Part shown: positions 1 through 7,600 of the stretch, one piece after another
Position numbering within the stretch: the stretch's first letter is position 1
Layout of the letters: every line of letters starts with the position of its first letter
Origin: CAZCJU01 sp964498965
GTDB taxonomy: Bacteria; Bacillota; Clostridia; Oscillospirales; CAG-272
Direction of reading: 5' to 3'
Length of the DNA: 17,050 bases
Assembly (NCBI GenBank): GCA_964498965.1
Contig: CAZCJU010000037.1
Location: 1-17,050, forward strand
Notes under the pieces: generated by a model
What the model was told of the DNA's origin: nothing
The model's input: only the letters and a program-made list of their open reading frames with translations
Databases searched by the model: none
Translations under genes and position numbers: made by a program

Positions 1-75
1 AGGGACTTGAACCCACATGAAATTGCTTTCACTAGAACCTGAATCTAGCGCGTCTACCAATTCCGCCACATCCGC
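1..75 (-). tRNA. tRNA-Leu (anticodon CAG), 3' end cut by window edge
   Basis: Read on the minus strand, this starts with the acceptor strand GCGGATG and a D-arm (GCGGAATTGGTAGACGC). The anticodon stem is CTAGA/TCTAG around loop TTCAGGT, which puts anticodon CAG at plus positions 39-41. A long variable arm follows (stem TGAAA/TTTCA, loop GCAA), then a T-arm with TTCAAGT. The long variable arm, D-loop and anticodon identify a class II leucine tRNA reading CUG. The gene runs off the left edge within the T-arm/acceptor region, so its 3' end is not visible. Confidence 0.95.
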
Positions 76-94
76 AAACTAATCAACGACAATA

Positions 95-123
95 AGTATA
101 TCATATTTTTTCGGTTTTGTCAA
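95..123 (-). promoter_or_regulatory. sigma-70 type promoter of tRNA-Leu
   Basis: On the minus strand there is a perfect -35 box TTGACA (plus 118-123), a 17-bp spacer and a -10 box TATACT (plus 95-100). The -10 box lies about 20 bp upstream of the tRNA 5' end at 75. This predicts initiation near position 88 and a short leader trimmed by RNase P. It is the best promoter visible in the window. The rest of 124-250 is AT-rich and I see no other gene in it. Confidence 0.85.
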
Positions 124-250
124 GCGTTTTAACATAAGATTCACAGTTTTCGAACGAGTAAACAATTTGTGAACAAAGCAGTGAAGGGTATTTTCCGGAA
201 CTCAAATCTGTGGTAAAATAAAAGAAAGCCATGAAGAAGAGAAAAAGAAA

Positions 251-790
251 ATGAAGAAAATCAGTTTAACCGAGGCGTCGGAAGGAATCGAAGATAGACG
301 CAGAGAAAAAAGCGTGATGCATTCGTTGCATGAAGTGTTGATTGTTATGCTGTCGGCGATCATACGCAGAGCAACGTCGTACGCCAAAATCGAGATATTC
401 GGAAGAAGCAAGGAATAATGGCCGAAAAAATTCTTGAAGCCGGAAAATGGCATACCGGATGTGTGTACTTTCGGAAATATTGTAAAAGAGATAGACACGG
501 CTGAACCTCACACGATTTTTTGCGAATGGATAAAGGGAGTGGCCTCAGATCTGTGCGGAGTGATTGCAATTGACGGAAAAGAAGTCCGAGCTACCGAGGA
601 TAAGAATAAGAAGCCTCTTCACGTCGTCAGTGCCTTTTCGCATGAATGAGGCTTGGTTTTTGGACAACCGGCATGTGATGAAAAGAGTAATGAGATCACA
701 GCCGTTCCTCAATTACTTGAGATGCTTGAAATTAACGGTTGTATAGTTACTATCGATGCAATGGGAACACAAACGAATATAGCAGAGTGA
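251..790 (+). pseudogene. ISAs1-family transposase, truncated and broken by nonsense codons
   Basis: One reading frame from the ATG at 251 resembles ISAs1-family (H-repeat-associated) DDE transposases: an N-terminal segment ending in IEIFGRSKE, then PENGIPDVCTFGNIV, the first catalytic Asp in VIAIDGKEVR, LHVVSAFSHE, DEKSNEITAVPQLLEML and the second Asp region IVTIDAMGTQ. The frame is continuous but carries stops at 416-418 (TAA), 647-649 (TGA) and 788-790 (TGA). Homology ends at the last stop, so about half the protein, including the third catalytic residue (Glu), is missing. I find no convincing pair of terminal inverted repeats. The remnant is on the opposite strand to the polysaccharide operon and just beyond its 3' end. 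It is almost certainly non-functional. Confidence 0.85.
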
Positions 791-819
791 CCGACCGCTT
801 TACGGCAGATCCTCGGTCA
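788..819. other. inverted repeat between IS remnant and flippase gene
   Basis: Arms TGACCGA (788-794) and TCGGTCA (813-819) form a 7-bp stem, extended inside by CCG/CGG (795-797 with 803-805). The hairpin lies past the 3' end of the minus-strand operon (flippase stop at 861-863). It has no U-tract on the minus strand, so it is not a standard intrinsic terminator. It could protect the 3' end or be a relic of the IS. Confidence 0.3.
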
Positions 820-860
820 TAGAATGAAATCGGTTGCCATAATGATTTTTTTGTTTGTTT

Positions 861-2180
861 TTAATTTGTTTTTTTACGGGAGCAAAGCATTTGTTGCATC
901 ACGTCTTTAAGTACCAAAGGGTTTAATCCTCGCAGCATCAGCTTGTTGTTGAGACGCATCGGTTTGAATACAAAGCCTATTACCACATTTGTGAAAAATT
1001 GAGTGATAACGCTGGCGACGGCGGCACCTACGGATCCAATTGCGGTAATGAAAAAATAATTTAACAGCACATTAGCCATTGCACCTGCCAAGTTGATTCC
1101 CGTTAAATATTTCTGTTTTCCCTCGGCGAGAATCCAAATATTACGTACAGATCCGTAGTATCCGAACATAATGTACCAAACAGCTACGGCAAGAATTGTC
1201 GATGCCTTGGAATATTCCGCACCGTATAATAATAAAATGATAGGCTTAGCCAACAACGTCATGCACAAGCTTTGTGCAAGGGACAAATACGTAATAATGC
1301 AATACAGTCGGATCATCTGAGTTTCGTACAATTCTTTGCCGAAATTTTTTGCTTCCACAATAACCGGTCGCATTGAATCTATAATAGCCGAAAAAACAAA
1401 GCCTCCTATCCCGATACAGGTAACTGCGGCGGAGTAATACCCTGCCTCTGCCTCGCCGATCATTAATTTGATCATTATTTGATCCGTGTGTTGAAAAATC
1501 ACCACCATCATACCGGGAATGATATAATGCTTGCTCTCGGATAACATTTTCTTTCCCAGCTTCGGGTCTATCTTCAAGCGAGGACCGCTTTTCTTTTTAT
1601 AAATGATCAGCAGGAATGCCGAAATCAACAAATAATCCAGCACGTGCGACATTGCGAACCAAGCAATGCTTTTTTGTGTTATCAGCAAATAAATCTTGTA
1701 TATCGCAACGATAACATATGCAATCAGCGTACAAACGGACGGATATTTCGACAGCAATTTGGCTTGAAACCAGTACTGTGTCATTTCCGTTGCATTAAAC
1801 AGCAATGTTAAACTGTAAAGTATGCAAACGAGAATCGTTTCCACCTCTCCTGCATTGGCTATAAAAGCGAAAGCAGCCGAACCGATTATGCAAAAAATAC
1901 TCGAAATAACATTCAGAATGAGTGAAGTACCTAAGATCGCCCCCTCTTTTTCGGGAGATCTCACGAATTCCTTCACTAACGTATTATTCAAGCCCAGCTG
2001 CATTATCGGAATAAAAAAAGCTACCACAGATGCGGCATAACTGATAATACCGTAATTAGACGGTCCTAAATATCTCGCAGTGATCACTCCGAGGATCAAA
2101 CTGATTACAGACTGCCCGATTTTACAACCGACGATCCATCCTATATTTTTTATGACACTGTTTTTCAAGCTCTGCCTCAC
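861..2180 (-). CDS. Wzx-type oligosaccharide flippase (MOP/PST superfamily)
   Basis: A 439-residue polytopic membrane protein made almost entirely of hydrophobic helices, matching the usual length (about 420-480) and style of Wzx/RfbX-like flippases. The N-terminus resembles that family: KNIGWIVGCKIGQSVISLI, then ITARYLGPSNYGIISYA, the typical 'RxLGPxxYG' region. Its expected role is to move undecaprenyl-diphosphate-linked repeat units across the inner membrane for polymerisation. It is the last gene of the operon, 7 nt after the GT2 stop. The start is uncertain: GTG at 2180 has only a weak AAGAA upstream, whereas TTG at 2168 has GTGAGG at good spacing (the alternative would be 435 residues). 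The C-terminus is basic (CSRKKTN) and probably cytoplasmic. The family call is firm; the substrate is inferred from context. Confidence 0.9.
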   Translation of the reverse strand: MRQSLKNSVIKNIGWIVGCKIGQSVISLILGVITARYLGPSNYGIISYAASVVAFFIPIMQLGLNNTLVKEFVRSPEKEGAILGTSLILNVISSIFCIIGSAAFAFIANAGEVETILVCILYSLTLLFNATEMTQYWFQAKLLSKYPSVCTLIAYVIVAIYKIYLLITQKSIAWFAMSHVLDYLLISAFLLIIYKKKSGPRLKIDPKLGKKMLSESKHYIIPGMMVVIFQHTDQIMIKLMIGEAEAGYYSAAVTCIGIGGFVFSAIIDSMRPVIVEAKNFGKELYETQMIRLYCIITYLSLAQSLCMTLLAKPIILLLYGAEYSKASTILAVAVWYIMFGYYGSVRNIWILAEGKQKYLTGINLAGAMANVLLNYFFITAIGSVGAAVASVITQFFTNVVIGFVFKPMRLNNKLMLRGLNPLVLKDVMQQMLCSRKKTN

Positions 2181-2187
2181 TTCTTGA

Positions 2188-3165
2188 CTATTTGTAGTAT
2201 TTCAACCTGACGGCAATTTTATAAATCGGGTACAATCCGAACGAAACTATCTTTTCCAGCATCTTGTGGTGGGCGTTGAACGGACGATGATATTTTTTCA
2301 AACGTCGCACGGTTGATATGCAGTTGTTTTGTATATCTTTGTAAGATTTATCGGATGTCTTGCATAATACATCGAGCATCTGCAAACAGGTTCTCACTTC
2401 CATATTGCAAACATCGCACGCATATCGGGGATATGTTTTTAATATAATTTCTTTTTTCTTCTCCAAAAAATACAGCATCGACAAATAGCTGTCGGAAAAT
2501 GGTTGCCGCGAAGAAGAACCGACTCTTGTATTATATCGATACACCGCTACATCTCGATAAACCAAGATCGGCTTTTTTATATAGCATTGAAAAATGAAAA
2601 ACCCGTCCTCGTGTATTTTTTTTCCTTCTTCAAAGTAAATGCCCCGAATAAAGCTCGACTTATACAGCTTCGCACAAACGGATTCCGCACGATCATCTCC
2701 CTGCAGTGCGAGTAGGATCGGCTGCTCGTCCCTGTAAAGGGCGAGCTTTTCGCTTTTTGCGGGAGTATTGTTTTCTTCTCCGTCAAAATTAACCGATGCA
2801 AACGTACCTGCCGCTATATCGGCACCATTTTCTTGTATATCACGCAGAAGCGTGGCGATGGCGGTGGGATACAATTCGTCATCGCTGTCAACAAACATCA
2901 TATATTTGCCGGTTGCACGGCTCATGCCCGTATTTCTCGCACCGGAAACTCCCTTGTTTTCTTGGTGGATCACAATGATACGATCATCTTTTTTTGCATA
3001 TTCGTCGCATATTTCCGGGCATCTGTCCGGCGATTTGTCATCAACCAATATTAACTGTATATTTGAATACGTTTGCGAAAGTATTGATTCAATGCACTGC
3101 GGCAAATACGCTTCCGTTCCGTAGACCGGAACAATGATACTCACCGTCAAGCCGTTGTTATTCAT
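2188..3165 (-). CDS. family 2 glycosyltransferase (GT-A fold)
   Basis: A 325-residue cytoplasmic enzyme with the GT2 layout in its first 100 residues: VSIIVPVYGTEAYLPQCIES, the nucleotide-binding acidic pair in LILVDDKSPD (D42, D43), NKGVSGARNTGMSRATGKY, and the metal-binding DxD in FVDSDDELYP (D93, D95). The C-terminal half is less conserved and ends in a hydrophobic/basic stretch that could touch the membrane. It should transfer one sugar from a nucleotide donor to the lipid-linked repeat unit; donor and linkage cannot be read from sequence. The ATG at 3165 has a good AAAAGGAG site about 8 nt upstream. A 73-bp gap separates it from the preceding GT4 gene, and I see no promoter or hairpin there. 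Confidence 0.92.
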   Translation of the reverse strand: MNNNGLTVSIIVPVYGTEAYLPQCIESILSQTYSNIQLILVDDKSPDRCPEICDEYAKKDDRIIVIHQENKGVSGARNTGMSRATGKYMMFVDSDDELYPTAIATLLRDIQENGADIAAGTFASVNFDGEENNTPAKSEKLALYRDEQPILLALQGDDRAESVCAKLYKSSFIRGIYFEEGKKIHEDGFFIFQCYIKKPILVYRDVAVYRYNTRVGSSSRQPFSDSYLSMLYFLEKKKEIILKTYPRYACDVCNMEVRTCLQMLDVLCKTSDKSYKDIQNNCISTVRRLKKYHRPFNAHHKMLEKIVSFGLYPIYKIAVRLKYYK

Positions 3166-3238
3166 ATTATTTTCTCCTTTTGCCGTAACCGTTCCGAATC
3201 AACCTTCAGCACATTCGTTTTTTGCGTTTCGATCCTTT

Positions 3239-4453
3239 CTATCGTATCTCGCTTGACGGAAAATCATTTCCCGTTGCATTGCGATAACATTCCAAATAAT
3301 CACGATATTTTTCATTGCAATCGAATTCCGACGCACGCTTTACACACGCCGCTTGCGTTAAAACGACGCTTTGATCTTCGATAGCGAAACACAACTCGTT
3401 CAAATCGTTGCATGGTACGACATTGCCACAGCTTTTTGTCGGAATTTCCGCACTGCCGCCTGTATCAAATGTTATGACGGGCGTTCCGCACGCCAAAGCT
3501 TCGATGTTGACTGTCGGAAAATTATCCTCCCTTGTAGGATTTATAAAATAATCGGCGGCGGAATAGATCTTTGCCAGCTCGATTTGGTTTGCCGTGCGAT
3601 GGATCGAAATAATGCTTTGCGGCAATTGTTTATCGACAGAGCTGTCCGTTCCGACAAGCACTATCCGATACTTTTTTTCATCAAGTCGTTGCGACAACTT
3701 AACAAATATATCCAATCCTTTACGCCGCTCCCACTTATTGGCTACTCCGAGCAAGAGCTTTTTTGACTCGGAAATGCCGTGCTTTTTTCTGAAATCGGAT
3801 TCCCGGGGACAAAAAACACTCAAATCGATCCCGTTGTGTATGACTTTTACGGGATAGTCTTTTAAAAAGGATTCTTTTACCAAGTCCGCCATCCATTGCG
3901 ACGGCGTAATTATTGTCATATCAAGGTCGGAAAACAATGCTCGCTTTTTTTTATACAATCGATTGCTTTGATCCCGAAACCAACTGTATTTTTTTCGTTG
4001 AGGACATTTTTTACATTCCTTACGCCATTGATCGCAAGCGACCGTATCGAAGTACATACAATATCCCGTAAACGCCCAGCAATCGTGAAATGTCCAAAAA
4101 ACCTTTATTTTTCTTTTTTTAAAATATGAAAAAAGCAATCCGAGATGTACATTGTGTCCGTGTAAATTATGTAGCTGTACAATGTCCGGACGGAACTTTT
4201 CCAACGATTTTATGAGTTTATAAGTGGCGTGCTTGGCTTGAAATCCGTAGTTTCCGCATACTTTTGCTTTAAGTGCCTGCCATTGCACTTCGCTTGAACT
4301 CATATATTTTTTTCCTGATTTATAATCGCTGTTCCCCTGAACATAAAAAATAACATTATCGATCTCGTGTTCGGTCAACAGCCTGCTGATCGATACGCTG
4401 ATCTTGCCGGTACTGCCGCTATCGCATACACTGTTTATTTGGGCGACTTTCAT
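3239..4453 (-). CDS. family 4 glycosyltransferase, WcaC-like (GT-B fold)
   Basis: A 404-residue protein starting MKVAQINSVCDSGSTGKISV, the glycine-bearing N-terminal loop of this GT4 subgroup. The segment around residues 90-150 is characteristic: VQLHNLHGHNVHLG, then TFHDCWAFTGYCMYFD and a Cys-rich stretch with CKKCPQRKKYSWF, also seen in putative colanic-acid-type transferases (WcaC-like). The C-terminal domain carries VIHNGIDLSVF, VANKWERRKGLDIF and the donor-binding PTREDNFPTVNIEALACGTP. It is a retaining transferase acting on the cytoplasmic face. It lies 152 bp downstream of the giant secreted-protein gene, the largest gap inside the operon, and has a modest ribosome site (GCGAGATAAGA). 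Acceptor and donor are unknown. Confidence 0.92.
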   Translation of the reverse strand: MKVAQINSVCDSGSTGKISVSISRLLTEHEIDNVIFYVQGNSDYKSGKKYMSSSEVQWQALKAKVCGNYGFQAKHATYKLIKSLEKFRPDIVQLHNLHGHNVHLGLLFSYFKKRKIKVFWTFHDCWAFTGYCMYFDTVACDQWRKECKKCPQRKKYSWFRDQSNRLYKKKRALFSDLDMTIITPSQWMADLVKESFLKDYPVKVIHNGIDLSVFCPRESDFRKKHGISESKKLLLGVANKWERRKGLDIFVKLSQRLDEKKYRIVLVGTDSSVDKQLPQSIISIHRTANQIELAKIYSAADYFINPTREDNFPTVNIEALACGTPVITFDTGGSAEIPTKSCGNVVPCNDLNELCFAIEDQSVVLTQAACVKRASEFDCNEKYRDYLECYRNATGNDFPSSEIR

Positions 4454-4543
4454 TCTTATCTCGCTTTCGTTCGGTTGTTCAATTCAGCCGGTCGATCACC
4501 GTTGCCCGCCGCACACCGCGTGGAGGTATTGAACTGTGCGGCA

Positions 4544-4567
4544 GCCTATCTCCCGAAGGAGATAGGC
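4544..4567 (-). other. strong hairpin with UUCG tetraloop in the intergenic gap
   Basis: On the minus (transcribed) strand, arms GCCTATCTCC and GGAGATAGGC pair perfectly (10 bp) around a TTCG loop, giving an unusually stable RNA tetraloop. No U-run follows, so it is not a canonical terminator. It lies about 40 nt after the stop of the 1708-residue gene and about 90 nt before the next gene. A role in mRNA stability, processing or partial attenuation is plausible but inferred. A further inverted repeat, CCGCACA/TGTGCGG, spans 4509-4541. Confidence 0.7.
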
Positions 4568-4585
4568 GTTTATCGCTCTATTTGC

Positions 4586-4603
4586 GTATAGCAAAAGCTA
4601 TAC
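4586..4603 (-). other. second hairpin just after the giant gene's stop
   Basis: Arms GTATAGC and GCTATAC (7 bp) flank a 4-nt loop (TTTT on the minus strand). It begins 3 nt beyond the TGA stop at 4606-4608. It stacks directly with the UUCG hairpin downstream and forms a compact structured region. It lacks the GC content and U-tract of a classical terminator. Confidence 0.5.
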
Positions 4604-4605
4604 GA

Positions 4606-7600
4606 TCAGTCTGCCAGGTAGATTTCTCTCAAAGAAGCAATTTGTTCCTGCGTGATGCCGCAGTCCAGCAAATATGCTTCGGCACGTGCCTTTTGAGTGC
4701 TTCCTTCATATTTTTCATGTAGACCGTTTTGCACCTTCAAAATGCTTCCGCCGTATGCATTGTGGCTGAGCATATATTCTCTGCAAAGATTCGACTCCGA
4801 AACGCCCAAAACGGCACCGAGTACATAACCTACCGTTCCGGTACGATCGACACCGTGAGTGCAGTGCATATATATCGGATAATTGTTTTTGTCGCACAGC
4901 ACGTCAAAGATCTGCTTCATTACGGATTTGCCTTCATCTGTAAATATCTCATCGTAATATACCATATCGAAATACAGATGATCGACATTTTCGCCTAATA
5001 CATCGGAGGAGTTTGCAATATTTCCGCGAAGATCCATCTCGGTTTTAACATTGAAATTGTTTTTCAAATAGTCTATACCGGTGGGCTGGGTGTAAGAAAC
5101 ACCGCCGTCCAATTCCGAAGCGCGGATCAACAGACCGGATTTAACGTCCTCACCGTCGGTAGTTTTAAAATAATAAACGTCGCCGATATCTCTGCCGTTA
5201 TACAAGCCGTCAATATATCCGACCATTTTTCCTTCGGTATCGAAGGTGTAATACCAAGGATTTAATCCGGTTCCGACAAGATATTCCGCATTCAGATAAA
5301 GCATTTTATCTGTGGCATATTTGTTGTAGTCGTTGATGAAATAGTAGTTGCCTTGATACTTAATAAGCTGATACGAGAGCTGCTTGACACCGTTAATATA
5401 GAAGAAGCCGTCTGCGTTGGGTCCGTTTAAAACGAGCATCTTTCCGTCTGCGTCAAACTCGTAGTAGCCCGCGGGAACAGCGGTTCCGTCGGCAAAGGTC
5501 TTGCCGGAAACAAACTGCTCGTTCAGGTACAGTTTCGTGCTTCTTGCTATCTCGTTCTTTCCGTTGTTGATGAAGTAATAGTTTCCGTCAAATTCGACTA
5601 ACTGGTATGCTTTCTGCAACGCACCGTTGATGTAAAGGCAGTTGCCGATGATACCGTGCTTGATAACCATTTTACCGTCTGCGTCAAATTCGTAGGAGCC
5701 TGCGGGAACAGCTGTTCCGTCGGCAAAGGTCTTGCCGGAAACGAACTGCTCGCCCAGGTACAGCGTTATGCTTCTTGCTATCTCGTTCTTTCCGTTGTTG
5801 ATGAAGTAATAGTTGCCGTCAAATTCGACTAACTGATATGCTTTCTGCAATACACCGTTGATGTAAAGACAATTGTCGATCACGCCGTTTTCGCTTCCGG
5901 GAGGATTGATCATTCTGCCGTCGTCATCAAAAGTATACGTGCCTACCTCCATGAGTCCGTTTGTACGGCTTACATTATACGAACCGGTCACGGCAACATA
6001 GCCGCTGTTGATATAATAGTAATAACCGTTCTCGTATACAAGACCTGCTTGCACGGGTACACCGTTTTCCAAATAAGTCGTGGCGTTGTTACATGCAAAT
6101 ATGCCGGTGTGGTTGCCGGTGTATTCGCCGATCAATACGCCTTCTGCGGTGAATTCGTATATCTTTGCGGGACTGTTACTCTCGACTAAAACGGAAAGCT
6201 TCTCATGGCGATAGCCGTTTTTGTCGAAAGCATATGTGTTTTCGCCGATCTTTGCCCATATTGTATTTGCATGGGGATTAGCGGCATCACAACGGTAGTA
6301 ATCGGGTCCGTAGCTGTATTTTGTTCCGTTTTCGTCCTTGATCCACGCTCCGGCTGTAACGCCGCTTGTGCCGAAGTCGTATGTAATACCGCTGATTGCG
6401 GTTTCGCCGACCGCAAGCTGATATGTGCCGCTGTAAGCAAAGCAATAACCGTCACCCGTATTCTGCCAGCCGGTTACCAATTTACCGGCGATCGAATAGT
6501 ACAGCTTTCCGTTCATCTCGAAAATACCTGTGCCGGATCCATAGGTATGGTCACATTCGGAACAAACGAATTTGTCGCCGTCAAGTGTGTAGCTGTGTCC
6601 TTTTGCCTCAACTACAGTACCCCAATCAACGACAGATTTGCAAGCGTCGCAATACGTTCTGCCTGTATAGCCGCTTTCGGTACAAGTCGGTGCTTTATCG
6701 TCTACAGCCGCAGCCGTATGTGTGTGAGTGGTATTCGTTCTCGAACCGGAAATTACGGTCAACTTATCATAATTACCGTAAGAACCGCCGATACTGCATG
6801 ATGTCAACTCGACAACGAGATCCGATTTGAAGCTCTTCCCGCTCACTGCCGAATTCGGATTGTAAACACGCACGGGAATGCTGAACATGACGACTTTGCT
6901 GCCGTTCATTTTCGCACTCGAGCAAGTGAATGTAACTTTTCCGGGATCGTTTTCGTATGTTTTGTAGCTTACATTGTAGCCGTCGGTAACGAGCATCTTA
7001 TCGAGAAGCCATGTGTTTGCCGTGTTGAGCGAAAGTGTAAACTCGGCACTTCCGATGCCTTCGCTGTAGTTGTTGCAAACATCAATGTAATATATCGAGC
7101 CGGGCAAAGGCGTTTCGCCGGAGTCATTATGACCCGCAAGCTCGATTCTCGTTCTGTAGAACATATAGGCATCGTCGGTTGCGGAAACAACGGTTCGGGT
7201 CAGCGTTGTGTAATTGCCGAGCTTGTCCGCAATTTCGAATTTCACCTTATGTGTTCCGACACCGAGTGCAACCGCACTGCACGACATCAGGTTGCCGACT
7301 ACCTTTGTCGTGGAAACCTTATTGCCGTCGATATAAATTGCCGCAGTATTGACATCGATACCGGAATTATCGTCTGATACGGTAGCGGTAAATCCGGCGG
7401 AGGTGGCGGTGATCGTCACGCCGTCGGTGAAGTCGATATTTGTATCGCTGGGTGCATACTGTGGATCGCTTATTGTGGGAGGTACTCGGTCATCTACCGC
7501 CGAGCTGTAATCAAGCGTAATATCGTCGATATACCATGTGATGCTTCTGCAAACATCCGGCTTGATATAAGTACGGAGGAAAGAAGGCGAGCGGTAGTCA

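Noticed and set aside
1..250. tRNA-Leu as an integration site for a genomic island holding the operon
   Set aside because: The tRNA is on the minus strand, so its 3' end, the usual attachment site, points out of the window and away from the operon. No integrase or direct repeat of the tRNA end is visible.
647..790. TGA read as a sense codon in the transposase frame
   Set aside because: TGA ends several intact genes here (for example at 15528-15530, 14269-14271 and 4606-4608), so the standard code applies and the transposase is simply broken.
6205..6801. 198-codon plus-strand open frame
   Set aside because: It lies fully antisense to the giant gene, has no good ribosome site, and its translation lacks recognisable motifs. 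It is a shadow of the repeat-rich coding strand, like the other long plus-strand frames at 7726-8181 and 8428-9000.
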